Assembly: GCF_024213665.1 (NCBI RefSeq)
Contig: NZ_JANAVP010000031.1
Span: forward strand, 1 to 64,000
From: Streptomyces sp. A3M-1-3
GTDB taxonomy: Bacteria > Actinomycetota > Actinomycetes > Streptomycetales > Streptomycetaceae
Direction: 5' to 3'
Length of the DNA stretch: 64,000 nucleotides
Made by a program: the position numbers and the translations under genes. This document shows positions 26,677 to 35,666 of this stretch, piece by piece (positions within the stretch are counted from its first letter, which is position 1; every line of letters starts with the position of its first letter). Under the pieces are notes generated by a model, which worked only from the letters and a program-made list of their open reading frames with translations, did no database searches and was not told where the DNA came from.

Positions 26677-27846
26677 TCAGACAAGGCCGGTCACCGTGCC
26701 GGCGCCGACCGTGCGGCCGCCCTCACGGATCGCGAAGCCGAGGCCCGGCTCGAGCGGCGTGTCCCGGCCCAGTTCCACGGTCATCGTGACCGTGTCCCCC
26801 GGCCGCGCGACCGCCGTCCCACCGAGGTCGACGTCCCCGACGACGTCGGCGGTACGGATGTAGAACTGCGGCCGGTAGCCGGTGGACACCGGTGTCGTCC
26901 GGCCGCCCTCCCGGGCGGAGAGGACGTACACCTGCGCGGTGAACCGGCGGCTGGGCACCACGCTGCCGGGCGCCGCCACCACATGCCCGCGGCGTACGGC
27001 GTCGCGGGGCACCCCGCGCAGCAGCAGCGCGACGTTGTCGCCGGCTTCGGCGGAGTCCATCGGCTTGCCGAAGGTCTCCAGCCCGGTGACCACCGTCTCA
27101 GTATCCGCGCCCAGCACCTCCACCCGGTCGCCGACCCGTACCGTCCCGCGCTCGATGGCTCCGGTGACGACCGTGCCCCGCCCGGTGATGGTGAGCACGT
27201 TCTCGACGGGCATCAGGAACGGCGCGTCGGTGTACCGCACCGGCATCGGTACGTACGTGTCGACGGCGTCCAGCAGCGCCTCGACGGCGGCCGTCCAGCG
27301 CGGGTCGCCCTCCAGCGCTCTGAGGCCGGACACCCGTACGACGGGCACCGCGTCGCCGCCGTAGCCGTGGGCGGAGAGCAGCTCGCGGACCTCCAGCTCG
27401 ACCAGGTCGGTCAGCTCGCCGTCGCCCGCGTCCGCCTTGTTGAGCGCCACGACGATGTGGTCGACGCCGACCTGGCGGGCGAGCAGGACGTGTTCGGCGG
27501 TCTGCGGCATGATCCCGTCGAGCGCGGAGACGACGAGGATCGCCCCGTCGAGCTGCGCCGCGCCGGTGACCATGTTCTTCACGTAGTCGGCATGGCCCGG
27601 CATGTCGACGTGGGCGTAGTGCCGGGTGTCCGTCTCGTACTCGACGTGCGCGATGTTGATGGTGATACCGCGCTGCGCCTCCTCGGGCGCCCGGTCGATG
27701 CGGTCGAACGGGACGAAGGAGGCCCCGCCGCGGTCGGCGAGGACCTTGGTGATGGCGGCGGTCAGGGTGGTCTTGCCGTGGTCGACGTGGCCCATGGTGC
27801 CGATGTTCAGGTGCGGCTTGGTGCGCACGTATGCCGTCTTGGGCAT
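26677..27846 (-). CDS. tuf3: Divergent second elongation factor Tu (EF-Tu3)
   Basis: The 389-residue GTPase is full-length EF-Tu: G1 GHVDHGKTT, G2 GITINIAHVEYET, G3 DMPGHADY, G4 NKAD and beta-barrel domains 2 and 3. It departs from the normal Streptomyces EF-Tu1 at many conserved sites, for example DMPGH for DCPGH and GIMPQTAEH for GPMPQTKEH. This identifies the accessory tuf3 type rather than the housekeeping tuf1, and no rps/fus genes are nearby. In S. coelicolor tuf3 is reported to be under positive stringent control. A strong GGAAGGA site precedes ATG 27846. Confidence 0.93.
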   Translation of the reverse strand: MPKTAYVRTKPHLNIGTMGHVDHGKTTLTAAITKVLADRGGASFVPFDRIDRAPEEAQRGITINIAHVEYETDTRHYAHVDMPGHADYVKNMVTGAAQLDGAILVVSALDGIMPQTAEHVLLARQVGVDHIVVALNKADAGDGELTDLVELEVRELLSAHGYGGDAVPVVRVSGLRALEGDPRWTAAVEALLDAVDTYVPMPVRYTDAPFLMPVENVLTITGRGTVVTGAIERGTVRVGDRVEVLGADTETVVTGLETFGKPMDSAEAGDNVALLLRGVPRDAVRRGHVVAAPGSVVPSRRFTAQVYVLSAREGGRTTPVSTGYRPQFYIRTADVVGDVDLGGTAVARPGDTVTMTVELGRDTPLEPGLGFAIREGGRTVGAGTVTGLV

Positions 27847-28340
27847 GGTTCCTTCCTCGGAACTCGAAGCGGTGTGAGACCCCTGGGCCTTGCCGACCCT
27901 CCCCCTGCGGGGTCCGCCGGACGATCCGGGAAGGGTCAGCTTCGGGCGCCGTCGAAGGGCGCTGCGGCAGCGAATGCTGCGGGGAACGCCGCGGGGAACG
28001 CGGCGACTGCGGAGGCGGTGACCACTGAAAGCGCGGCAGCCTTCGGCGCATCCGCGACTGCGGACGGCGCTGCGGGGAAGGCGTACCGGGACATGCGCTG
28101 ATCATGGCTCAGCCGCGGCGGCCCGTCGACCGAATTTCCGCGCGGTGGGCGGTCCTTGTCCGTACGCGGCGGCCCCTCGGGGCGTACTGGATCGGCAGCG
28201 GCCGGATAACACGGCGGTCGAGCCGCCCGAGGACGGTGTCGGCGATGTCACTGGACGGAACCGGCCGTGCTGTCGCGGCCGACGGTCCCATGAGGCCCGC
28301 ATTACGGCGATCACACCCGATTTTCGGTTAGTCTCCCCGG
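27847..28340. other. Gene-free divergent region upstream of tuf3
   Basis: This 494-bp stretch holds no supported gene. It must contain the tuf3 leader and promoter on the minus strand and the promoter of the TVP38-like gene on the plus strand. A GC-rich tandem repeat of GCGGGGAACGC occurs at 27979-27989 and 27991-28001. Its function is unknown. Confidence 0.5.
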
Positions 28341-29042
28341 ATGCTCGACCCCGCCATCCGGCCCGCCGGCCTCACTGTGCGCTGCGCGCGGGCGCTGCTG
28401 TCCCCCTGGTCCCGGCTCTCGCTGCTCCTGGTGCTCCTCGCGTCGGCCGCCGTGACGGTGCTGCTGTTCGAGCCGCAGCGGCTGCTCGCCGACGGCTGGC
28501 CGCCGCAGGTCGCCGGCTCGACCGCCGTGGTGCTGTTCGGCGCCGCGTACGGGCTGTGCACCGCCGCCTTCGTACCGCGCCCGCTGCTGAACCTCGCCGC
28601 GGGCGCCGTCTTCGGGTCGCAGTTCGGCCTGGTGTCCGCGCTCGCCGGCACGGTACTCGGAGCGGGCATCGCCTTCGGGCTCGGCCGGATGCTCGGGCAG
28701 GACGCCCTGCGTCCCCTGCTGCGGGCCCGCTGGCTGAAAGCCGCCGACGGGCAGCTGAGCCGGCACGGTTTCCGCTCGATGCTGGCGGTCCGGCTCTTCC
28801 CTGGTGTGCCGTTCGCCGCCGCCAACTACTGCGCCGCGGTCTCGCGGATGGGCTGGCTGCCGTTTCTGCTGGCCACCGGCCTCGGATCGATCCCGAACAC
28901 CGCCGCGTACGTGGTGGCGGGCAGCCGCGCCTCGACCCCGACCTCGCCCGTGTTCCTGGTCTCGATGGGCTTCATCGCGCTGACCGGCCTCGCCGCGCTG
29001 GTCGTGGCGTGGCGCAAAAGGCATCGCCTGCGTTCGCGGTAG
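28341..29042 (+). CDS. TVP38/TMEM64-family membrane protein
   Basis: The 233-residue polytopic protein has about six membrane segments and the SNARE-associated domain signature FGSQFGLVSALAGTVLGAGIAFGLGR, then LAVRLFPGVPFAAANYCAAV and the C-terminal GSIPNTAAYVVAG. It belongs to the DedA/TVP38 superfamily, implicated in lipid or undecaprenyl-phosphate flipping. The next gene, uppP, acts on undecaprenyl diphosphate and lies on the same strand 97 bases downstream, which fits a shared role in lipid-carrier recycling. Confidence 0.9.
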   Translation: MLDPAIRPAGLTVRCARALLSPWSRLSLLLVLLASAAVTVLLFEPQRLLADGWPPQVAGSTAVVLFGAAYGLCTAAFVPRPLLNLAAGAVFGSQFGLVSALAGTVLGAGIAFGLGRMLGQDALRPLLRARWLKAADGQLSRHGFRSMLAVRLFPGVPFAAANYCAAVSRMGWLPFLLATGLGSIPNTAAYVVAGSRASTPTSPVFLVSMGFIALTGLAALVVAWRKRHRLRSR

Positions 29043-29139
29043 CGCGCTCCAGGGGGACCCTACGGTCATTCAGTCTTCGTACGGGCCATAGCATCTGGGT
29101 CGAACTGCCCGACGATCACAAGGACGAGCGCACCCCGAC

Positions 29140-30015
29140 ATGAGCTGGTTCGAATCATTCATCCTCGGCCTCGTCCAGGGTCTCACCGAATTCCTGCCGA
29201 TCTCCTCCAGCGCCCATCTGCGGCTGACCGCGGCCTTCGCGGGCTGGGAGGACCCGGGCGCGGCGTTCACCGCCATTACCCAGATCGGCACCGAGACGGC
29301 CGTCCTGATCTATTTCCGTAAGGACATCGTCCGGATCGTCTCGGCCTGGTGCCGCTCGCTCACGAACAAGGCGATGCGCGGCGACCACGACGCCCAGATG
29401 GGCTGGCTCGTCATCGTCGGCTCGATCCCGATCGGTGTGCTCGGCGTCACACTCAAGGACCAGATCGAGGGTCCGTTCCGTGACCTCCGGCTGATCGCCA
29501 CCACCCTGATCGTGATGGGCATCGTGCTCGGCATCGCCGACCGGCTGGCCGCCCGCGACGAGGCCGGCGGCAGGCACCGTGCCATCAGGGACCGCAAGAC
29601 CCTCAAGGACCTGGGTGTCAGGGACGGTCTGATCTACGGTGTGTGCCAGGCGATGGCGCTGATCCCGGGTGTCTCCCGGTCCGGTGCCACGATCAGTGGC
29701 GGCCTGCTGATGGGCTACACCCGTGAGGCGGCGGCCCGGTACTCCTTCCTGCTGGCCATTCCCGCGGTGCTGGCCTCCGGGGCGTTCGAGCTCAAGGACG
29801 CCAGCGAGGGCGGCCATGTGTCGTGGGGCCCGACGGTCTTCGCGACGATCATCGCGTTCGGTGTCGGGTACGCGGTCATCGCGTGGTTCATGAAGTTCAT
29901 CACCACCAAGAGCTTCATGCCCTTCGTGATCTACCGGATCCTGCTCGGCATCCTGCTGTTCATCCTGGTCGGCACGGACACGCTGAGCCCGCACGCGGGC
30001 GAGTCGGCGGGCTGA
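29140..30015 (+). CDS. uppP: Undecaprenyl-diphosphatase UppP (BacA)
   Basis: The 291-residue membrane phosphatase converts undecaprenyl diphosphate to the monophosphate for reuse in cell-wall synthesis and gives bacitracin resistance when overexpressed. Both active-site motifs are intact: ILGLVQGLTEFLPISSSAHL at the N-terminus and LIPGVSRSGATISGGLLMG in the second half. About eight hydrophobic helices are visible. Confidence 0.96.
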   Translation: MSWFESFILGLVQGLTEFLPISSSAHLRLTAAFAGWEDPGAAFTAITQIGTETAVLIYFRKDIVRIVSAWCRSLTNKAMRGDHDAQMGWLVIVGSIPIGVLGVTLKDQIEGPFRDLRLIATTLIVMGIVLGIADRLAARDEAGGRHRAIRDRKTLKDLGVRDGLIYGVCQAMALIPGVSRSGATISGGLLMGYTREAAARYSFLLAIPAVLASGAFELKDASEGGHVSWGPTVFATIIAFGVGYAVIAWFMKFITTKSFMPFVIYRILLGILLFILVGTDTLSPHAGESAG

Positions 30016-30171
30016 CGGGCCGCCCGTCGCGCACCGTTGTGTCATGGGCGGGCCACAACTCGGCTCCGGTGCGGTCCCGTCCGCATCGTTCCCCACCGGG
30101 CGGAACGTCGTTGTCCCTGTGTGTGGCGGCTCGCACCTGAGCCGCCCGAGAAGAGTGGCTGGGGGTGCCGG

Positions 30172-30351
30172 ATGACCGGCCGAGTGGTGTTGGAGCGGTT
30201 CCCCGCGGGGAGCCCGCGGGGAAGTTGGCCGGCCGAGGAGTACGCCGCGGACCGGCTCCGCGAGGGCGTGCCCGCGGAGGTGGTCATGGACCTCGAGTCG
30301 GACGCGTTCCTGGTGGTCGTACGGCAGCGCGCGGCGTCGGCGGCACACTGA
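30172..30351 (+). CDS. Small conserved-looking protein of unknown function
   Basis: A 59-residue soluble protein starts at ATG 30172. It begins TGRVVLERFPAGSPRG and contains EEYAADRLREGVPAEVVMDLESDAFLVVVRQ, which has the balanced composition of a folded domain. Codon third positions are strongly G/C, supporting coding. It ends 37 bases before the aldo/keto reductase gene and could be co-transcribed with it. I do not recognise a family. Confidence 0.6.
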   Translation: MTGRVVLERFPAGSPRGSWPAEEYAADRLREGVPAEVVMDLESDAFLVVVRQRAASAAH

Positions 30352-30388
30352 AGGGCGACGCACCCGAACCGAACAGGAGTGGTCACTC

Positions 30389-31417
30389 ATGTCCTACACC
30401 GCCTCCTACGCCGCCGCCGCGGACCGCTACAGCGCGATGCGGTACGGGCGTTGCGGGCGCAGCGGTGTGCTGCTCCCCCGGATCTCGCTCGGGCTCTGGC
30501 ACAACTTCGGCGACGGCGACCCGCGCGAGACCCAACGTGCCGTGCTGCGCCGGGCCTTCGATCTGGGCGTCACCCACTTCGACCTGGCGAACAACTACGG
30601 AACGCCGTTCGGCTCGGCCGAGAGCAATTTCGGCGCCCACTTCCGTACCGATTTCCGCCCGTACCGGGACGAGCTGTTCATCGCCACGAAGGCCGGCAAC
30701 GAGATGTGGGCGGGACCCTACGGCGAGTGGGGATCACGCAAGCATCTGCTCGCCAGCCTCGACCGGTCACTCGCGCGGCTCGGTCTGGAGTACGTCGACG
30801 TCTACTACTCGCACCGCCCGGACCCGGACACTCCGCTCGAGGAGACGATGGGGGCGCTCGACACCGCCGTACGCCAGGGGAAGGCGCTCTACGCCGGCCT
30901 GTCGAACTACAGCCCGGAGCAGACCGCCCGGGCCGCCGGGATCCTGCGGGAGCTCGGTACGCCGCTGCTGATCAACCAGCATCCGTACTCGATGCTGGAG
31001 CGCGGTGTGGAGGGCGGACTGCTGGCCGCCTCCGACGCGGCCGGGGCCGGTCTGATCGCCTTCTCCCCGCTGGCGCAGGGACAGCTCACCGACCGCTATC
31101 TGCGGGGCGTGCCGGCCGGTTCTCGGATGGCCGCCGGGCACTTCCTCAAGCGCGAGACCCTGACCGAGCGCCGGCTGACGCTGCTGCGGGCCCTCGACGC
31201 CCTCGCCCGGCAGGGCGGCCGGACGCTGGCCCAGTTGGCACTGGTCTGGCTGCTGCGGGACCCGCGCGTCACCTCCGTACTGGTCGGCGCAAGCAGCGTC
31301 CGGCAGCTGGAGCAGAATCTCGGGGCGCTGGACGCGCCGGATCCGGGCGCGGACGAACTGCACGAGCTAGACCGGCTCTGCGCCACGGGAGGGGTGAAGA
31401 TCCCCTCCGGGGAGTGA
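30389..31417 (+). CDS. Aldo/keto reductase (YghZ-like)
   Basis: The 342-residue TIM-barrel NADPH-dependent reductase has FDLGVTHFDLANNYGTPFGSAE (catalytic Asp/Tyr), FIATKAGNEMW (catalytic Lys region), VDVYYSHRPDPDTPLEETM and the C-terminal cofactor loop SVLVGASSVRQLEQNLGAL. The N-terminal MRYGRCGRSGVLLPRISLGLWHNFG matches the L-glyceraldehyde-3-phosphate/methylglyoxal reductase subgroup. It starts at ATG 30389 with AGGAG upstream. Confidence 0.92.
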   Translation: MSYTASYAAAADRYSAMRYGRCGRSGVLLPRISLGLWHNFGDGDPRETQRAVLRRAFDLGVTHFDLANNYGTPFGSAESNFGAHFRTDFRPYRDELFIATKAGNEMWAGPYGEWGSRKHLLASLDRSLARLGLEYVDVYYSHRPDPDTPLEETMGALDTAVRQGKALYAGLSNYSPEQTARAAGILRELGTPLLINQHPYSMLERGVEGGLLAASDAAGAGLIAFSPLAQGQLTDRYLRGVPAGSRMAAGHFLKRETLTERRLTLLRALDALARQGGRTLAQLALVWLLRDPRVTSVLVGASSVRQLEQNLGALDAPDPGADELHELDRLCATGGVKIPSGE

Positions 31418-31468
31418 GCGTGCCGCGCGGCCCTTGGCGCCGGGCTCCGTCTGTCCCACACTGAGCCG

Positions 31469-31957
31469 ATGACGCAGCGTGTGGAACTCGCGACCGTGAT
31501 GGACCGGCTGGCCATCGATGCGGTGATCACCGGTTACGCGGTGGCCGTGGACGACGCCGACTGGACCGCCTACCAGGCCCTCTTCGCACCGGACGGACGC
31601 GCGGACTACCGCTCGGCGGGTGGCATCGAGGGGCCCGCCGGCGAAGTGGCGGGCTGGCTGGCGGAGACGATGCTGCTCTTCCCGGTGCGCCAGCACCTGA
31701 TCGTGAACCGGCGGCTGCACCTGGAAGACCTCAACGGCTACACCGGGGACAGCGCCGAGCTCCAGGCCGACTATGTGAACCCGATGCGGCTGGACGGCGG
31801 AACGGGCGACGGGGCGGCCGGGTCCACCGCGCCCAACTTCGTCTCGGGCGGCCGGTACGCGTTCAGCCTGTTGCGCACGGCCGACGGCTGGCGGCTGCGC
31901 GCGGTCGTCGTCCACGAGAAGTGGCGCCGTCCGGAGGGGGCGCTCGGCGGGGTCTGA
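31469..31957 (+). CDS. NTF2-like (SnoaL-type) protein
   Basis: The 162-residue protein has the NTF2-like cone fold pattern: AIDAVITGYAVAVDDADWTAYQALFAPDGRADYRSAGG, the central QHLIVNRRLHLEDL and the C-terminal RYAFSLLRTADGWRLRAVVVHEKW. Members are isomerases, hydratases or binding proteins; no specific role can be assigned. It lies between the aldo/keto reductase and lnt on the same strand. Confidence 0.87.
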   Translation: MTQRVELATVMDRLAIDAVITGYAVAVDDADWTAYQALFAPDGRADYRSAGGIEGPAGEVAGWLAETMLLFPVRQHLIVNRRLHLEDLNGYTGDSAELQADYVNPMRLDGGTGDGAAGSTAPNFVSGGRYAFSLLRTADGWRLRAVVVHEKWRRPEGALGGV

Positions 31958-32074
31958 CGCGCCGCGGCGCATGCGCCGGTACGGCTGCCCTCTGTCGGTG
32001 ATCGCCGCACTCCCCCACACTGGAAGTCCACACTGGAAGACATACTGCTCGCGGGGTGGACGAGGAGGCGCACG

Positions 32075-33667
32075 ATGCGGGTTCCGGCCGGGCGGCGGCA
32101 GCAGCAGCGGCGCCTGACGAACCGGTGGTGGCGCGCGGCGGCCGCGGTACTGGCCGGTGCGCTGCCCGCGCTCGCCTTCCCCGCCCCGTCGCTCTGGTGG
32201 TTCGCGTACGTCGCCCTGGTGCCGTGGATGCTGCTGGCCCGCTCGGCCGGCTCGGGCCGGCGCGCGGCGCTGGACGGCTGGCTCGGCGGCGCCGGGTTCA
32301 TGCTCGCCGTACACCACTGGCTGGTGCCGAATCTGCATGTGTTCATCCTGGTGCTGGCGGCGCTGCTGGGGCTGTTGTGGGCGCCCTGGGGCTGGCTGGT
32401 GCGGCACATGCTGGGCGGGGCGCCCTCCCCCGTCCGCGTGGCGGCGGCTCTGGTCGTGCTGCCGTCCGGCTGGCTGGTGGTCGAACTGGTCAGGTCCTGG
32501 GAGGGCTTGGGCGGGCCGTGGGGCCTGCTCGGTTCCAGCCAGTGGGAGGTCACGCCCGCTCTGCGGGTGGCCTCGGTCGGCGGGGTATGGCTGGTGAGCC
32601 TGCTCGTGGTCGCGCTGAACACGGCGGTCACGGCGCTGGTGGCGGTGGAGTCGGCGCGTACCGCGGCGGTGTCGGGGGTGGTGGTGTGTGCGGTCGGGGT
32701 GGGCTCGGTCTGGGTGTGGGCTCCGCGCCCCGAGCCGTCCGGCCTCACCCGTGTCGCGGTGGTCCAGCCGGGCATCATCGACGGCGTGGGCGGCGCGGAC
32801 CGCCGGTTCGCGCGCAGTGAGGAGCTGACCCGCGCGCTGGACGGGCGTGACCTCGACCTCGTGGTGTGGGGCGAGAGCAGTGTGGGGGCGGATCTGGCCG
32901 ACCGGCCCGATCTCGCCCAACGCGTCGCCGCCCTGTCCGCCGAGGTCGAGGCTCCGTTGCTGGTGAATGTCGACGCCCGGCGCTCCGACCGGCCCGGCAT
33001 CTTCAAGAGTTCGGTGCTCGTCGCTCCCGGCGGTCCGACCGGAGACCGGTACGACAAGATGCGCCTGGTTCCGTTCGGCGAGTACATCCCGGCCCGTTCG
33101 CTGCTGGGCTGGGTGACCTCGGTGGGAAAGGCGGCCGCCGAGGACCGCAGGCGCGGCACGGAGCCGGTGGTGATGCGGCTGCCCGGCGAGGAGGGCCTGC
33201 GGATCGGCCCGCTGGTCTGCTTCGAGTCCGCGTTCCCCGACATGAGCCGTCACCTCACCCGGGACGGCGCGCGGCTGCTGGTCGCCCAGTCGGCGACCTC
33301 GACCTTCCAGAGCAGCTGGGCGCCCGAGCAGCATGCCTCCCTCGCAGCCCTGCGGGCCGCCGAGACAGGCCGCCCGATGGTCCATGCCACGCTCACCGGG
33401 GTCAGTGCCGTCTACGGGCCGCGCGGCGAGCGCGCGGGTGTGCTCCTGGGCACGGACCGCAGTGCCGCCGCCGTGTACGAGATCCCGCTGGCTCGCGGCA
33501 CCACGCCCTACGTCAGCCTTGGCGACTGGGCGGTCTACGGGGCGCTGGCCGTCCTGGCCGTGCTGTGCGCGGTCGAGGGCGTACGCTCGCTCAGGCGGCC
33601 TGCTCGAGGGCTGCCCGTACCACCCGCTCGCAGAGCTCATGGGTCTGCAGCGCGTCCTGGGCGCTGA
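32075..33667 (+). CDS. lnt: Apolipoprotein N-acyltransferase
   Basis: The 530-residue protein adds the third acyl chain to the N-terminal cysteine of lipoproteins at the membrane. Six or so N-terminal helices precede a carbon-nitrogen hydrolase domain. Its catalytic triad lies in WGESSV (Glu), DKMRLVPFGEYIP (Lys) and PLVCFESAFPD (Cys). A last helix near 500 closes the protein. The last 77 bases overlap the 3' end of the Gfo/Idh gene on the other strand, where both encode variable C-terminal tails. Confidence 0.92.
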   Translation: MRVPAGRRQQQRRLTNRWWRAAAAVLAGALPALAFPAPSLWWFAYVALVPWMLLARSAGSGRRAALDGWLGGAGFMLAVHHWLVPNLHVFILVLAALLGLLWAPWGWLVRHMLGGAPSPVRVAAALVVLPSGWLVVELVRSWEGLGGPWGLLGSSQWEVTPALRVASVGGVWLVSLLVVALNTAVTALVAVESARTAAVSGVVVCAVGVGSVWVWAPRPEPSGLTRVAVVQPGIIDGVGGADRRFARSEELTRALDGRDLDLVVWGESSVGADLADRPDLAQRVAALSAEVEAPLLVNVDARRSDRPGIFKSSVLVAPGGPTGDRYDKMRLVPFGEYIPARSLLGWVTSVGKAAAEDRRRGTEPVVMRLPGEEGLRIGPLVCFESAFPDMSRHLTRDGARLLVAQSATSTFQSSWAPEQHASLAALRAAETGRPMVHATLTGVSAVYGPRGERAGVLLGTDRSAAAVYEIPLARGTTPYVSLGDWAVYGALAVLAVLCAVEGVRSLRRPARGLPVPPARRAHGSAARPGR

Positions 33668-34496
33668 GTACCTTTCCGGCCCGCACTGAGTCAAGGAAGG
33701 CGAGCACGGCCTGCTCGATTCCGCGCTGGCGGGCGACGCTCACCCAGTCGCCGCGCCGGCGGACGGTCGGCTGGCCCCGGTGGTCGATGACTTCGGCGAG
33801 ATTGACGACCTGGCGCTTGGTGTCCTGGCCCGAGACCTCCAGGATCTCCTCGGTGGAGCCGCTCATCCGGTTCATCGTCCCGATTGCGGTGAAACCGTCG
33901 CCGGAGAGCTGGAGCACGACGTGGTGCATGAGCCCGTCGCGGATCCGGGCACGTACGTCGACATGGTCGACGGTGCCGGGCAGCAGGAAGCGGAGGGTGT
34001 CGACGACATGGATGAAGTCGTCGAGGACGAGCGTGCGCGGGTCCTCGGGCAGGCCGACCCGGTTCTTCTGCATCAGGATCAGCTCGCGGGGGTGCTCGAT
34101 GCACTGCGCGTAGCCGGGTGCGTAGCGGCGGTTGAAGCCGACGGCGAGGCCGGTGCCGCGCTGCTCGGCCAGCTCCACCAGTCGACGTGAGTCGTCGATT
34201 TCGTACGCGAGCGGCTTGTCGACGTACGTCGCGACGCCCGCCTGGAGGAGCCGGGTGACGATCTCGGGGTGCACGGCCGTCGGCGCGTGGACGAACGCGG
34301 CGTCCAGGCCCTCGGCGAGCAGGGACTCCAAGGTGGTGTGGCAGTGCTCCGCGGGGATGCGGTGGCTGTCCGCGACCCTGGAGAGCGTGGCGGGGGTCCG
34401 GGTCTGCAGGTGCAGTTCGACGCCCGGCCGAGTGGTGAGTACGGGCAGGTATGCCTTCTGCGCGATATCACCGAGTCCGATGCAGCCGACCTTCAC
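33591..34496 (-). CDS. Gfo/Idh/MocA-family oxidoreductase
   Basis: The 301-residue NAD(P)-dependent dehydrogenase starts at GTG 34496 with GGGAGG just upstream. The Rossmann motif VGCIGLGDIAQKAYLPVL is at the N-terminus. AFVHAPTAVHPEIVTRLLQAGVATYVDKPLAYE carries the EKP-like lysine motif (here DKP), and VGFNRRYAPGYAQC follows. It may act on a sugar or cyclitol. It overlaps lnt tail to tail. Confidence 0.9.
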   Translation of the reverse strand: MKVGCIGLGDIAQKAYLPVLTTRPGVELHLQTRTPATLSRVADSHRIPAEHCHTTLESLLAEGLDAAFVHAPTAVHPEIVTRLLQAGVATYVDKPLAYEIDDSRRLVELAEQRGTGLAVGFNRRYAPGYAQCIEHPRELILMQKNRVGLPEDPRTLVLDDFIHVVDTLRFLLPGTVDHVDVRARIRDGLMHHVVLQLSGDGFTAIGTMNRMSGSTEEILEVSGQDTKRQVVNLAEVIDHRGQPTVRRRGDWVSVARQRGIEQAVLAFLDSVRAGKVLSAQDALQTHELCERVVRAALEQAA

Positions 34497-34627
34497 CTGT
34501 GCCTCCCTGTCGCGTCGCCGTTCGAGCGTTTGCCGTTCGAGCGCTCCCTGTCCCGGCAGCATACGGACCGGACCGCCGGAAGCTTAATCCGTGGCGCTGA
34601 GCTGGGCGTTCATCCAGGATGGCGGCC

Positions 34628-35143
34628 ATGACGACACCTGGGCGCGACGAGCCCCTCCCCTCCGCCGACGAGCGCGCGATGCTCGACGGGTGGCTCGACT
34701 ACCACCGGGCCACCCTGGCCCTGAAGTGTGCGGGGCTCAGCGACGAGCAGCTGCGGCGGACGCCCCTCGCCCCGTCCGCCCTCTCCCTGATGGGCCTCGT
34801 CCGGCATCTGTCGGAGGTGGAGCGGCACTGGTTCGCCGTGGTGACGGCAGGCGAGGAGCCCGCGCCGATCTACTACAGCGAGGAGGACCCGGACGGCGAG
34901 TTCCATCTCTCCGAGGCCGACACCTGGGCGGAGGCAGAGGCGACCTGGCAGGCCGAGATCGCCCGCTCCCGCGCGGTAGCCGCGGCCCGCAAGCTCGACG
35001 AGCTCACCGTCCGCAAGGACGGCCGCACCGGGGAACTGTTCAACCTGCGCTGGGTGTACACGCACATGATCGAGGAGTACGCGCGCCACAACGGCCACGC
35101 GGACCTCATACGCGAGCAGGTCGACGGGGCGACGGGCGAGTAG
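34628..35143 (+). CDS. DinB-family (DUF664) mycothiol-transferase-like protein
   Basis: The 171-residue four-helix-bundle protein fits the DUF664 branch of DinB: LDYHRATLALKCAGLSDEQLRR, LMGLVRHLSEVERHWF and MIEEYARHNGHADLIREQVDG. The histidines in RHLSEVE and EEYARHNGHADL form the usual metal triad. Actinobacterial members include thiol (mycothiol/bacillithiol) S-transferases acting in detoxification. ATG 34628 is preferred; an ATG nine bases upstream is possible. Confidence 0.9.
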   Translation: MTTPGRDEPLPSADERAMLDGWLDYHRATLALKCAGLSDEQLRRTPLAPSALSLMGLVRHLSEVERHWFAVVTAGEEPAPIYYSEEDPDGEFHLSEADTWAEAEATWQAEIARSRAVAAARKLDELTVRKDGRTGELFNLRWVYTHMIEEYARHNGHADLIREQVDGATGE

Positions 35144-35228
35144 GCCCTGTTCGGCCGTCGTCACCCTTGCGGGGGCATTTCCGCTCGCCGGGCCTCCACG
35201 GACGCCCGCGACCAGCAGAGTTGCGCGG

Positions 35229-35666
35229 GTGCACCGAACCCGAACCACGACGACGCTCCTGCTGGGAGTGGCCGTCTCGGCCGTCTCCGGCTGTGTGAGC
35301 GTGGACCCGGCCACCCCCTCCCCCGTACCGGCCCGCCACGAGCCTCGGCTCACCCGGGAGGCCGAGCCGAAGTTCGTACAGGCCCCCGCCCGTGAGGCGC
35401 TGGATGCCGCCGGAAGGACGCCGGTCCCGGAGCCGGCGTCCACCCGCCCGGTCCAGCCGCCGCCCGAACGGCCGTCCGCTGCCGTGCCCCCGAGTCCGCC
35501 GCGCGTCGAACCCCGGCAGCCGGCCGACGAGACCCGTACCCCGCGGCGCGTGCTGCCGTCCACGCCGGTGGAGACCGTTGACGTCTGCGCCCTCGGCCGG
35601 GAGTACGGCGGCTGGCGGGCGGACAGTCCCGAGAGCCGTATCTGCCGGGACACCTACGGGAATTGA
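35229..35666 (+). CDS. Small proline-rich lipoprotein
   Basis: The 145-residue protein starts at GTG 35229. A short signal (TTTTLLLGVAVSAVSGC) ends in a lipobox with Cys22. The mature part is Pro/Arg-rich and unstructured, then a short conserved C-terminus: VDVCALGREYGGWRADSPESRICRDTYG with two cysteines. That tail is common at the end of actinobacterial secreted proteins of unknown function. The 3' end overlaps the next gene by 13 bases on the opposite strand. Confidence 0.82.
   Translation: MHRTRTTTTLLLGVAVSAVSGCVSVDPATPSPVPARHEPRLTREAEPKFVQAPAREALDAAGRTPVPEPASTRPVQPPPERPSAAVPPSPPRVEPRQPADETRTPRRVLPSTPVETVDVCALGREYGGWRADSPESRICRDTYGN

Noticed and set aside
27979..28001. Tandem GCGGGGAACGC as a CRISPR-like or iteron array
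   Set aside because: There are only two copies, with no spacer structure.
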